NCBI GenBank assembly: GCA_030576275.1
Contig: JALIBN010000034.1
Span: 50,629-95,850 of the forward strand
Reading direction: 5' to 3'
Source of the DNA: Pseudomonadota bacterium
Lineage (GTDB): Bacteria > Pseudomonadota > Gammaproteobacteria > Nitrosococcales > Methylophagaceae
DNA length: 45,222 nucleotides
Position 1 is the first letter of the stretch. Each line of letters starts with the position of its first letter. Shown here piece by piece: positions 1 to 8,213 of this stretch. The notes below the pieces were generated by a model. That model did no database searches. It saw only the letters and a list, made by a program, of their open reading frames with translations, and had not been told where the DNA came from. The translations under genes and the position numbers were made by a program.

Positions 1-1787
1 GGTGTAGTCGTGACCGAAATTTCAGTCGCATTGTTTGCTAATGCAGTCTGTTGATCAATATAACGCTGAACACCGGTGATTGATTGTACAGGCGTTAAGT
101 CACCTTCGTCAGTTGCTGATAAGGACGATTCTGCCGCGTGAGTATCGATCCGCTTAGCTTGTTCGAAATTATCAAGGATGTTCTGCGCGCCCTGTAATAA
201 TTGCGATTTTTCTGAGCCACGATGTTGCAAGTTATCCATGTATAGATCAGCGGCGGCAATTACTTCGGCAAATAAGTTGAGCTCATGGCTACTAATGGCT
301 TGTTGTTCAAGTTTCGTTTGTTCTATTTGGCAGGCTGTACTTTCAAATAAGTTTGCCGCCTCATCTAGGTTCAACATAGAGAGACTGCCGGCAATTAATT
401 GTAATTGACTCGCGATGTCCGATAATGACTGATCTGAGTATTCAGGATGCTCTACCAATAAAGACAGTGTTTCTTTAACCGTTATCAGCTCATGCTGACA
501 TTCAGTGATAACCGCTTTCTGAAGTTGGAGATGACTATTCGAGTCGTTACTAGTGCTGTGCTTTTCTATTTGTAATAGATTTTCAATGTGCAATAGATCA
601 TTTGCCAGCGCCATCAGTTGATCATCATTGGGTGCTTGTTGTTGATTGGCTAAGTCTTGGAATTGTTGAGCCTGGTTTTGTAATAATGTGCTTACAACGT
701 GCTCTTCTAACAATTGAAATGTATTAGACATGCTCGATAATTGTTCAATAAGTATTTTTGTTATATCGGGCGAGTACTGGCCACTAAGCTCTAGTCGATC
801 AGTGTGTTCTTTTATCTCTTGAAGTTGTAATAATAATTCTGAATTAACTTCAGATAATGCGTTGCCAGAAAAACTATAAATTTTTTGATGTTGAAGCTGA
901 TTAAAAAAATCTAGGTTAAACGCTTTTTTTAATGAGTTTACATATTTACCATCGCTGGTGGAATGAGCAACGTGTAGCAATAAGTTTTTTACCAATTCTT
1001 TAGGAAATACAGATAAAAGGTACTTTTCATCCTGATTAGCAAATAACTTTATTGACTGATTAAGTGTGCCGATTCTAATCTTCGTATCAGGTGTAGTAGC
1101 GATGCCATTATCTAAAATAGCCTCAATGACACCTTCTGCAGCCCACCACAGAATGATCGTGCGTTCTTGAATGCAACTAAGACGCAAATAGTGCACAATT
1201 TTAGCCATTCTTTGTAGGCTAGCAAGATCATTTGTTTTAAACCAGTTTAATAATGAAACTTGGAAAATCTGACTAAGTTTATCAGCAGGGATGCCTATAC
1301 TGGGTTTACTTTGGTGGGGATTAGGTCTGATGTCATCTGGTAATTGAATCGAAAGGGATGGCTTAAATAACTCTTGTTCATCAAGGGCTAAGGCACCACG
1401 CGCATTGCGTAGCTCATTGATCGTTTCTATCAGCCGAAGGGGATGGTCTTGTAATGACGTGCCGAGCAGTTTCAAGTAATTGGGTAACAAGAGGAAGCTT
1501 TTTAGCAGGCCATCTTGGGCCGGTGCAATGTCCGATATTTTTTTATCTCGAAGTGCAATAGCTGAAGCAAGCATTTCAGCCACCAAAAGTTGCGCGCCCT
1601 CTAGATTTAACATTTCCATTGTGCCGTTGACTTGATGTATTTGGGTAATACAAAGTGCTATAGCATCATCATCATCGGGTGAGTCAACAAACCGTGTAAG
1701 CGCTTGTAGGGCATTAGCTAAAGATTTTTGAACTTCATCCTGCACCCAAGCAAGAGCATCATAATTGCCACTAGTAGTCCGTGCCAT
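1..1787 (-). CDS. chpA: ChpA/PilL-type hybrid histidine kinase of the Pil-Chp system, N-terminal part (3' end outside window)
   Basis: The minus-strand frame is open from the ATG at 1787 to the window edge, about 595 codons with no stop. The first 110 residues resemble the N-terminus of Pseudomonas ChpA, an HPt-like helical bundle with His51 in an I-H-Q-V-N-G context, the place of the phosphotransfer H-x-x-x-G motif. A later helical segment (S-L-S-M-L-N-L) looks like a second HPt-type bundle that lacks the His. The region between is Gln/Leu-rich and predicted helical. The kinase, CheW and receiver domains expected in this family would lie beyond base 1. It is the last gene of pilG-pilH-pilI-pilJ-chpA, 70 bases after pilJ. 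Known role of the family: CheA-like kinase controlling type IV pilus twitching and, in Pseudomonas, cAMP levels. Confidence 0.85.
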   Translation of the reverse strand, partial: MARTTSGNYDALAWVQDEVQKSLANALQALTRFVDSPDDDDAIALCITQIHQVNGTMEMLNLEGAQLLVAEMLASAIALRDKKISDIAPAQDGLLKSFLLLPNYLKLLGTSLQDHPLRLIETINELRNARGALALDEQELFKPSLSIQLPDDIRPNPHQSKPSIGIPADKLSQIFQVSLLNWFKTNDLASLQRMAKIVHYLRLSCIQERTIILWWAAEGVIEAILDNGIATTPDTKIRIGTLNQSIKLFANQDEKYLLSVFPKELVKNLLLHVAHSTSDGKYVNSLKKAFNLDFFNQLQHQKIYSFSGNALSEVNSELLLQLQEIKEHTDRLELSGQYSPDITKILIEQLSSMSNTFQLLEEHVVSTLLQNQAQQFQDLANQQQAPNDDQLMALANDLLHIENLLQIEKHSTSNDSNSHLQLQKAVITECQHELITVKETLSLLVEHPEYSDQSLSDIASQLQLIAGSLSMLNLDEAANLFESTACQIEQTKLEQQAISSHELNLFAEVIAAADLYMDNLQHRGSEKSQLLQGAQNILDNFEQAKRIDTHAAESSLSATDEGDLTPVQSITGVQRYIDQQTALANNATEISVTTT

Positions 1788-1857
1788 TTGTTACTCCGAA
1801 ACAATGATGGGAAAAATGTCTGTAATGGACAAAAATATCATGATATTGAAACTGGTA

Positions 1858-3120
1858 CTAAGGCAACTTAAAACCAGAAACTGATTTCCGTAGATCATTC
1901 GTTAGTTCTAATAATCGACCGATAGAAGCTGCACTTTCATAGGTTCCCGTAGAAGTCTGCATCGTTATCTCTTGTATCACATTCATGCTGTCTGATGTAC
2001 TGATAGCGGCTTTAGCTTGTTGCTTAGCTGCATTTGAGATGTTATCAATTAACGCCGCTAACTGGTTTGATACGGTTTCAATTTGTTCGAGTGAAGTACC
2101 GGCATCTTGAGATAATTTTGCCCCTAAGACTACCCCGGTAGTACTCTTCTCCATTGAACTTATTGCTTCATTGGTATCGCTTTGGATCGTTCTCACGATG
2201 GCTTCAATTTGCTTCGTAGCTTTACTTGACCGTTCAGCCAAGCGCTGTACTTCATCGGCAACAACCGCAAAACCTCGACCAGCTTCGCCTGCCATGGTGG
2301 CTTGGATGGCGGCATTGAGTGACAAAATATTGGTTTGTTCCGCGATGTCATTGATAAGCTCAACGATATCACCGATTTCTTGTGAACTTTCACCTAAGCG
2401 TTTAATCCGTTTTGATGTTTCTTGAATATGTTCGCGGATAGAGTCCATTCCTGTGATGGCTTTTTTCACCGCCACATTACCTTCAGTGGCGAGTTTCACA
2501 GATTGTTTAGCAACGTCTGATGATTGGCTGGCATTTTGAGATACTTGTTCAATAGATCCGGCCATCTCGTTAATGGCTGTACTTACTTCGGTAATTTGCT
2601 GTGCTTGGTGCTCACTGGCATCAGTAAGGTGTAATGAGGTTGCTTGTGTTTCTTGGGCTGCGGAAGCTACTTGTAATGTTGTGTTGTTAATATTTTCCAC
2701 AAGGTCACGTAAAGCATCGATGGTGTAGTTGACTGAGTCGGCAATCGCTCCTGTAATATCTTCTGTTACGGTGGCTGATGCAGTGAGGTCACCATCGGCA
2801 AGATCACCCATCTCATCAAGTAATTGTAAAATCGCATCTTGATTATGGCGATTTTGTATTTCCATCGAATCTAGTGCTGTACTGATTGTTTTATGCGGCT
2901 GATAGCTCAAGCGAAGTAGCATGATAATGGTGAGTACGAGCGACACAACAATACCAGCAGCAAATATCAAACTATTTGGGTGAATTTGTTGGAACTGATT
3001 GGTGGCAAGTAGCCAGATTCCGACCAAGGTTATACTAATAAATGCTACAAAAAGTATTAAGTTGATTAAATTGTTTTTTGCAACTAAAGCGGAAAGAAAA
3101 AGCTTGTTTGTTGGATTCAT
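1858..3120 (-). CDS. pilJ: PilJ-like methyl-accepting chemotaxis protein, short form without periplasmic sensor domain
   Basis: A 420-residue chemoreceptor. Two hydrophobic segments (about residues 18-40 and 50-70) are separated by only about ten polar residues, so almost nothing projects into the periplasm. A linker with the PilJ-typical stretch [11 protein letters not shown] follows, then the MCP signalling domain. Its hairpin tip near 265-315 reads [13 protein letters not shown] and continues with the PilJ-like M-A-G-E-A-G-R-G-F. Pseudomonas PilJ is about 680 residues and carries two periplasmic sensing modules that are absent here. The upstream gene pilI ends only 23 bases away, so no missing exon-like piece can be hidden between them. 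Position between pilI and chpA supports the assignment. Predicted role: inner-membrane signalling scaffold for the ChpA kinase. Confidence 0.88.
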   Translation of the reverse strand: MNPTNKLFLSALVAKNNLINLILFVAFISITLVGIWLLATNQFQQIHPNSLIFAAGIVVSLVLTIIMLLRLSYQPHKTISTALDSMEIQNRHNQDAILQLLDEMGDLADGDLTASATVTEDITGAIADSVNYTIDALRDLVENINNTTLQVASAAQETQATSLHLTDASEHQAQQITEVSTAINEMAGSIEQVSQNASQSSDVAKQSVKLATEGNVAVKKAITGMDSIREHIQETSKRIKRLGESSQEIGDIVELINDIAEQTNILSLNAAIQATMAGEAGRGFAVVADEVQRLAERSSKATKQIEAIVRTIQSDTNEAISSMEKSTTGVVLGAKLSQDAGTSLEQIETVSNQLAALIDNISNAAKQQAKAAISTSDSMNVIQEITMQTSTGTYESAASIGRLLELTNDLRKSVSGFKLP

Positions 3121-3143
3121 AAAGATTGTCCTAAACCAGAGTG

Positions 3144-3692
3144 TTATGCTGCTGCATTTAAAAATCGTTGGTCAGCCGCGAGCTTGTTAAAACTAAAGAT
3201 ATTCCAGTGCATGTCTTGTTGGCTTATGCTACCCGTTATGTAAGGTGAAATAGGTGTATCGCTGATGGCACTTTTGGATTTAGGCTCATGTTGGAAATGT
3301 TTTAAGCCAAAAACCTCATCGAGTAATAAGCCGGCGTATAGCTGAGAATTATTAGTGACAACGATACGGCTGCGCTTATTTACTTTTGTTGCCTCACCGT
3401 ATAGAAAATATTTGAGGTCAAAAAGGGGTAATAATTCACCACGTAGATTAGCAATACCAAAAACCCAAGGTTGGGCGCGAGGTACGGGGCTGATTTGTGA
3501 GGGTACAATGAATACTTCTCGTGCTTCATTTAATGGAATAAGTAAATTTTCTTGTGCGATTCTAAAGCCAATTGCTGTCCATGTGCCATGAAATGAGTCT
3601 AACTGGGAGGCGTTGGCGGCACTTTGCAGGCTACGTTGCTGGATATCGCGTAGTAGTGAAATTACATCTGCAGGACAAAAGGCGTTATTCAC
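3144..3692 (-). CDS. pilI: CheW-like adaptor PilI
   Basis: A 182-residue CheW-domain protein; the core motif area reads [18 protein letters not shown], typical of CheW/PilI strands. Such adaptors dock the receptor PilJ to the kinase ChpA in the cytoplasm. The start is a GTG at 3692 that overlaps the TGA of pilH (GTGA), which implies translational coupling; there is no better ATG upstream. It lies between pilH and pilJ in the canonical order. Confidence 0.9.
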   Translation of the reverse strand: MNNAFCPADVISLLRDIQQRSLQSAANASQLDSFHGTWTAIGFRIAQENLLIPLNEAREVFIVPSQISPVPRAQPWVFGIANLRGELLPLFDLKYFLYGEATKVNKRSRIVVTNNSQLYAGLLLDEVFGLKHFQHEPKSKSAISDTPISPYITGSISQQDMHWNIFSFNKLAADQRFLNAAA

Positions 3693-4069
3693 GAAGTTGA
3701 AGTCGGAGTAGATAAAAGGGTGTTGATTTCAGTGAGTAACTGGTCTTCATTAACCGGTTTACATAAATATCCTTTCGCCCCTTGTCTAAATCCCCATAAT
3801 TTATCTGTTTCCTGGTTTTTGGATGAAACTATAATAATTGGGATATTCAGTGTTGCGGGATCTTTGCTTAGACGGCGAGTCGCTTGAAAGCCATTTAAGT
3901 TGGGCATGACCACATCCATAATAATGAGGTCTGGTTTTTTACTTAAGGCCAACTCAATTGCTTGTAAACCATCTTCGGCGGCAATAACTTGATGATTATG
4001 TTTTTCCAACATCTTTTTGATTAGAAAAATTTCAGTTGGTGAGTCATCTGCAATCAGGATAAGTGCCAT
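3689..4069 (-). CDS. pilH: Single-domain response regulator PilH
   Basis: A 126-residue CheY-like receiver with the acidic pair Asp8-Asp9, phosphoacceptor Asp52 (I-I-M-D-V-V-M-P) and Lys104 in the K-P motif, so all phosphorylation residues are present. No output domain. It sits directly after pilG (5 bases apart) and overlaps pilI by 4 bases. In Pseudomonas PilH is one of two receivers phosphorylated by ChpA and is linked to pilus retraction or phosphate drain; that role is inferred here from order and similarity. Confidence 0.9.
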   Translation of the reverse strand: MALILIADDSPTEIFLIKKMLEKHNHQVIAAEDGLQAIELALSKKPDLIIMDVVMPNLNGFQATRRLSKDPATLNIPIIIVSSKNQETDKLWGFRQGAKGYLCKPVNEDQLLTEINTLLSTPTSTS

Positions 4070-4074
4070 AGACG

Positions 4075-4482
4075 TTATGCTTCCTTAATTTTATTGATAA
4101 GGTGAGTACGAATAGCACCGAGAAGATCTTCACGCGTAAAGGGTTTAGTTAAGTATTGCTCTGCACCAACGACGCGTCCTTTTGCTCGATCAAATAGGCC
4201 ATCTTTACTTGAAAGCATAATGATGGGAGTATTTTGGAATTTGGCGTTATTTTTTATCAATGAACAGGTTTGATAACCATCGAGGCGGGGCATCATAATG
4301 TCGATGAATAGAATATCTGGATGTTGCGCACTAATAATGGGCAAAGCCTCAAAGCCATTTTCAGCCGTAAGTACGTCACAGCCCGCTTTTTTGAGCAGCG
4401 TTTCTGCTGTTCGACGAATCGTCTTACTATCGTCGATCACCATGACTTTTAAGCCGGAAAATTCACTTTGGACATCATTCAC
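4075..4482 (-). CDS. pilG: Single-domain response regulator PilG
   Basis: A 135-residue receiver, very close to Pseudomonas PilG by eye (V-M-V-I-D-D-S-K-T-I-R-R-T-A-E-T-L-L, then D-I-M-M-P-R-L-D-G-Y-Q-T-C). Asp17-Asp18, phosphoacceptor Asp61, Ser91 and Lys113 are all present. The chosen start is GTG at 4482; the family begins only a few residues before the G-L-K-V-M motif, which fits. It is the first gene of the pil-chp operon, so its promoter should lie in 4483-4721, shared with the divergent gshA. Family role: CheY-like output controlling pilus extension and, in Pseudomonas, adenylate cyclase activity. Confidence 0.92.
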   Translation of the reverse strand: MNDVQSEFSGLKVMVIDDSKTIRRTAETLLKKAGCDVLTAENGFEALPIISAQHPDILFIDIMMPRLDGYQTCSLIKNNAKFQNTPIIMLSSKDGLFDRAKGRVVGAEQYLTKPFTREDLLGAIRTHLINKIKEA

Positions 4483-4721
4483 TCTAAAACATACCTATTA
4501 TCTTTAATGCATGACAAAATAGTCAGGCTAGGAAGATAACCCATTTTTTATTATCAGGCTAGTGGTGAGTCGAATTTTAATAAACTTAATTCTTGCCTGG
4601 TACAGGGTTTACATAAGAAAATGAATGACCCTCTTTCTTAAAATAAAATATTGTTTTGATGACAATAGTTAATTATGACTTTTCCATCAAAGTAGGTTTT
4701 TGCTAAATAGTAAGGATTATT

Positions 4722-5996
4722 ATGATTTCAGGTGTCCCACATTTAACAACTGCATTGAAAGGGCCTCTATTAAAGCTTGAGTCTCATTTATTGGCACATC
4801 AAGCTGAAGTTGAGTCTTGGTTACGCGAGCAGTGGCTATTAACACCAGCTCCTTTTTATGCATCTGTTGATCTCCGCAATGCGGGGTTTAAGTTGGCGCC
4901 TGTAGATACTAATTTATTTTCAGCCGGATTTAATAATCTCAACCCTGCCTTTATGCCCTTGTGTATTCAAGCAGTGCAATCGGCTGTTGAGCGAGCATGT
5001 CCACACGCGAGAAAAGTATTGATTGTGGCTGAAAATCATACGCGAAATTTATTTTATTTAGAAAGCCTTGAAACCCTGCGTCTTATTTTCGAAAAGGCAG
5101 GTCTTGAAGCGAGAATAGGTAGTTTGCGTGAGGATTTGCTTGAGGCAACGTCGATCGACTTACCGTCAGGAAATAGCTGTCTTCTTGAGCCCTTATTACG
5201 CGTTGAAAATCGTGTTGCAGTGGGCGACTTTTCGCCATGCCTTGTGCTATTAAATAATGATCTGTCAGCTGGCAGGCCTGCGATTCTAGAAGGATTAGAA
5301 CAAACATTGACTCCGCCCTTATCTGCCGGCTGGTCTAATCGCAAAAAATCTGACCATTTTTCACATTATCACGATGTATCGAAAGCATTTGCACAGCAGA
5401 TAGGCATCGATCCTTGGTTGATTTCACCTCTGTCATTGCAATGTGGTGAGGTGAATTTTATGGAGCGGTTAGGCAATGAATGTTTGGCCAAAAATGTTGA
5501 GAATATGCTAGCGTCTATTCAACAGAAATATGATGAGTACGGCATAGATAAAGACCCATTTGTGGTAGTGAAATCTGATTCTGGTACTTATGGAATGGGC
5601 ATTATGATGGTAAAAAGTGCTGATGAAATAGTGAATTTGAATCGCAAACAGCGTACTAAAATGTCCTCCGCAAAAGAAGGCATGAGTGTTGAGAATGTAT
5701 TAATACAGGAAGGCGTTTATACCTTTGAAACATTAGGTGAGGAGAAGGCGGTAGCCGAACCCGTGATTTACATGATTGATCATTTTGTTGTAGGCGGTTT
5801 TTATCGCGTACATACTGGACGCGGTGTTAATGAGAATTTAAACGCACCTGGTATGCACTTTGAGCCATTAGCCTTCGCTCAGCCTTGTAATTCGCCAGAT
5901 AAATCAGAACAACCAGATGCGGAACCAAACCGATTTTACGCATACGGCGTTATTGCTCGTTTGGCGTTACTAGCTGCTGCGAGAGAATTAGCTTAA
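4722..5996 (+). CDS. gshA: Glutamate-cysteine ligase, Acidithiobacillus ferrooxidans-type
   Basis: A 424-residue protein that matches the 'T. ferrooxidans' type of glutamate-cysteine ligase rather than the E. coli GshA family. Recognisable parts are an N-terminal A-S-V-D-L-R-N-A-G-F-K-L-A-P-V-D segment and an ATP-grasp-like stretch V-V-V-K-S-D-S-G-T-Y-G-M-G near residue 285. It makes gamma-glutamylcysteine, the first step of glutathione synthesis in the cytoplasm. An AAGGA ribosome site precedes the ATG by a good distance. The second gene of the pathway, gshB, is 23 kb away. In a methylotroph glutathione may also serve formaldehyde handling (inference). It is followed by a strong inverted repeat. 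Confidence 0.88.
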   Translation: MISGVPHLTTALKGPLLKLESHLLAHQAEVESWLREQWLLTPAPFYASVDLRNAGFKLAPVDTNLFSAGFNNLNPAFMPLCIQAVQSAVERACPHARKVLIVAENHTRNLFYLESLETLRLIFEKAGLEARIGSLREDLLEATSIDLPSGNSCLLEPLLRVENRVAVGDFSPCLVLLNNDLSAGRPAILEGLEQTLTPPLSAGWSNRKKSDHFSHYHDVSKAFAQQIGIDPWLISPLSLQCGEVNFMERLGNECLAKNVENMLASIQQKYDEYGIDKDPFVVVKSDSGTYGMGIMMVKSADEIVNLNRKQRTKMSSAKEGMSVENVLIQEGVYTFETLGEEKAVAEPVIYMIDHFVVGGFYRVHTGRGVNENLNAPGMHFEPLAFAQPCNSPDKSEQPDAEPNRFYAYGVIARLALLAAARELA

Positions 5997-6018
5997 AACA
6001 CCAGACTAAAATATAAGC

Positions 6019-6052
6019 GCAGTTCACTTTAAGGTTAATTAAAGTGAACTGC
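6019..6052. terminator. Perfect 14-bp hairpin between gshA and the FIST gene, probable bidirectional terminator
   Basis: Arms 6019-6032 and 6039-6052 pair perfectly around a 6-base loop (GGTTAA). It lies between the convergent ends of gshA and the FIST-domain gene. The U-tract on the plus side is short (TTTAT) and the minus side has none of note, so termination efficiency is uncertain. Confidence 0.6.
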
Positions 6053-6064
6053 TTTATGTAATAC

Positions 6065-7216
6065 CTAACTCATATGTTCGCTTAAGTAAGCGATCGTCAT
6101 CGTTTGGTTATGTAGCATGCTTTCACCATCACCATCACGTTCGCCAGAGCAAATCTCACCATTCGAGTAAAATCCTGTTATGCCGGTTTGTACGCCTAAT
6201 AAACGTTGCACGGCAAAGACTTCATCTGAAGCTTGTTCTTGCATGACCAATTTGCGACCGACACAGCTCACACAAATAGCGAGTGCTTTGTCATTAACGT
6301 TAATATCTTTGCTTAAAATTTGGCGAGCAGCTTCACTGGCACCATTGACGAGTTGGTCATGGTCTGATTTTAGAAAACGTACGGTTGAACCTTCATCGAC
6401 ATTACCTGCAAAGGTTAGGCTATTATTTTTATTATCAATTCCTAACAGTGTTCTGATAACGGTGATTTTTTTATCTTCCGACATAATTGCGAACGGGAAG
6501 TTAAGCCCTGATGCGGGTAAGGTATTGGCATAATAACCAATGTACATTTTGTATAAAGGTAGTGCGGGTTTGTTATCTAATTCAAATACAACGTTTTTTA
6601 ATGAACGGGTGATTTTTCGTGGAGGTCCATAGGGGCTCCAGCCGCCTAGGGCACCGCTAGTAACCACGGCATCTTTGCCATAAATACCTACGGCAATAAC
6701 CACTTTGTCACGTACTTTGTCATTATGAAGTAGCAATGTTTGGGTGAATGCTGCATTGTCGCCAGCAAGTCCCCCAGTGATGGGGGTTTCTGGTAATACT
6801 TGTTGTAAACCTTCTACTAGCTCGGATCCATTAATATTTAAACCATCACTTAATACAAACACACCCTTGAGGTCATTCTGAGCGAGTTCACTCGCTATTT
6901 GTGCACCTAGTGCATGTGATTGCGCCATGCTATTAATAGGTTTAATAACAAATTTTAGCAAGCTACGTTCCCAAAGCATAGCTGTAATGTGAAGGCTATC
7001 ATCATGTGCTCCATCTTCGGTGATTTCTCCAGAAGTAGTGCAACCAATTATTTGAGCATTGGGGTAGCGTTTTTGTAATTTATCGCCAAAGTTGCGTTCT
7101 TTAAATTTATTGATAGATCCAAATACTAACACCCAGTTTGCTTCTGGCAGTGGCGATGTTGACGGCAAAGACTTTAGGGTCATTTTTGATGAAAGATACT
7201 CTTGCTGAAACTTCAT
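6065..7216 (-). CDS. FIST domain-containing signal transduction protein
   Basis: A 383-residue soluble protein with the FIST layout. The FIST_N part (about 25-220) includes I-I-G-C-T-T-S-G-E-I and G-G-L-A-G-D-N, and the FIST_C part (about 220-365) ends in G-E-R-D-G-D-G-E-S-M-L-H-N-Q-T. FIST proteins are predicted small-ligand (amino acid or derivative) sensors, usually encoded near or fused to chemotaxis and two-component proteins. No kinase or GGDEF gene is adjacent; the nearest signalling operon is pil-chp 2 kb away, across gshA. No signal peptide or membrane segment is seen. The ATG at 7216 lacks a clear Shine-Dalgarno; a second Met at residue 12 is possible. Ligand and partner unknown. 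Confidence 0.85.
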   Translation of the reverse strand: MKFQQEYLSSKMTLKSLPSTSPLPEANWVLVFGSINKFKERNFGDKLQKRYPNAQIIGCTTSGEITEDGAHDDSLHITAMLWERSLLKFVIKPINSMAQSHALGAQIASELAQNDLKGVFVLSDGLNINGSELVEGLQQVLPETPITGGLAGDNAAFTQTLLLHNDKVRDKVVIAVGIYGKDAVVTSGALGGWSPYGPPRKITRSLKNVVFELDNKPALPLYKMYIGYYANTLPASGLNFPFAIMSEDKKITVIRTLLGIDNKNNSLTFAGNVDEGSTVRFLKSDHDQLVNGASEAARQILSKDINVNDKALAICVSCVGRKLVMQEQASDEVFAVQRLLGVQTGITGFYSNGEICSGERDGDGESMLHNQTMTIAYLSEHMS

Positions 7217-7659
7217 ATTTACTTATGCCTAAATTGCCAGTGAAATATTTCCGAAACATAGCTGTGTTATGCCTCGTCGAAATCATTAGCGGATACTACC
7301 TCACTTTATGGACCTGGGAAAGATGCAAAACAAAAACTGCAACTCTTTAACGTTGTTGATTAATGACAATAATAATTGGGAGCCGTTTAATTGACCGCGG
7401 TTAGAAAGGCTATGGGAATTAAAGTTTAATGGATTGCACTTTACGAGCAAGATTAGTCATAAGTAAGGCTGATAATTATTATGATGGCATGAGCTGAGGG
7501 ATTGAACTATGTAGAAAAGTATGTTTTATTATCTGCCAAGCGTATTGTTAATACGCTTGGCAAGTAACCATTTTCAATGCAGTAACAAAAATAAGCATTA
7601 TGTAAATAGGACTGTGTTGAAAATAAAATTAACTTCATAATAATAAAGAGAGAAAAACT
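7217..7659. other. 443-base noncoding gap between FIST and DUF1097 genes
   Basis: No convincing coding frame is seen. The gap holds one striking palindrome (7534-7562, listed separately). Upstream of the DUF1097 gene it is AT-rich, ending in a GAGAG ribosome site 6-10 bases before the ATG at 7660. A TTGAAA at 7617-7622 followed by ATAATA-type sequence could be a promoter, but the spacing is not decisive. Confidence 0.5.
7534..7562. repeat. Perfect 13-bp inverted repeat with 3-base centre
   Basis: Arms 7534-7546 (TGCCAAGCGTATT) and 7550-7562 are exact reverse complements around GTT. No run of T follows on either strand, so it does not look like a standard intrinsic terminator. It lies about 100 bases before the DUF1097 gene; an operator for a dimeric regulator or an mRNA leader hairpin are both possible. 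Confidence 0.7.
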
Positions 7660-8145
7660 ATGTTTGGATTAGCATTAAGTATAGGTGGGTTAGGTGGTGT
7701 GGCTACATGGCTGTCATTCGGCCCACTCGCAGGATTCGTTACAATTTGGGCAATCTTTATTGGTTGGGCACAATATTTCCATAATGGTGCTGATAATGCA
7801 GCGTTAAAGAATACGATTGTGTGTAGTATTTACGGTGCTGTTTTAGCAGGCGTAGCGTTTATTTTAATGGGGCTAATCCCGTTAGGTGATATTCTAACTG
7901 CACCTGTATGGGTTGCTGTAACAGTATTTATTTTGGTCATGGGCGCATCAATTCCTGCTTTCTCTGTTATTCCATCTGCAGTTTATGGGTATGCGGCTAC
8001 AGCAGCCTACGTAATTCATGTCGGTGGTAGTGCTACAGCAATGGATATGACAAACCCTGTTCTTGTGGTTTCATTATCTATTATTGTTGGTGCTCTATTT
8101 GGATTAGCGTCAGCTAAACTATCTGCAATGATTTCTGGAAGTTAA
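7660..8145 (+). CDS. DUF1097 family inner-membrane protein
   Basis: A 161-residue, very hydrophobic protein with about five to six membrane helices, Gly/Ala-rich, resembling the DUF1097 family (E. coli YcdZ type). The conserved-looking N-terminal part contains W-A-I-F-I-G-W-A-Q-Y-F-H-N-G-A. Function unknown in the family; no transporter signature is visible. It is a single-gene unit: a 0.44 kb gap upstream with a palindrome, and a strong terminator 15 bases after the stop. The nearby FIST gene runs the other way and is probably unrelated. Confidence 0.75.
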   Translation: MFGLALSIGGLGGVATWLSFGPLAGFVTIWAIFIGWAQYFHNGADNAALKNTIVCSIYGAVLAGVAFILMGLIPLGDILTAPVWVAVTVFILVMGASIPAFSVIPSAVYGYAATAAYVIHVGGSATAMDMTNPVLVVSLSIIVGALFGLASAKLSAMISGS

Positions 8146-8153
8146 TAGCGCTT

Positions 8154-8193
8154 AAAAAAAAGGCTGTGTTTATTAATGAACACAGCCTTTTTT
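8154..8193. terminator. Bidirectional intrinsic terminator between DUF1097 gene and gatB
   Basis: Stem AGGCTGTGTT (8161-8170) pairs with 8179-8188 around an 8-base loop. It is flanked by A7 on the left and T6 on the right, giving a U-tract on both strands. It serves the two convergent genes. Confidence 0.88.
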
Positions 8194-8213
8194 ACGTCTT
8201 ATATTTAATGAAA

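Noticed and set aside
178-408. A 76-codon plus-strand frame at the left end
   Set aside because: It lies antisense within the chpA frame, which has clear HPt-like features and continuous coding in the other direction.
7138-7350. A 70-codon plus-strand frame overlapping the start of the FIST gene
   Set aside because: It mostly overlaps the FIST coding region antisense, lacks a ribosome site and resembles no known protein.
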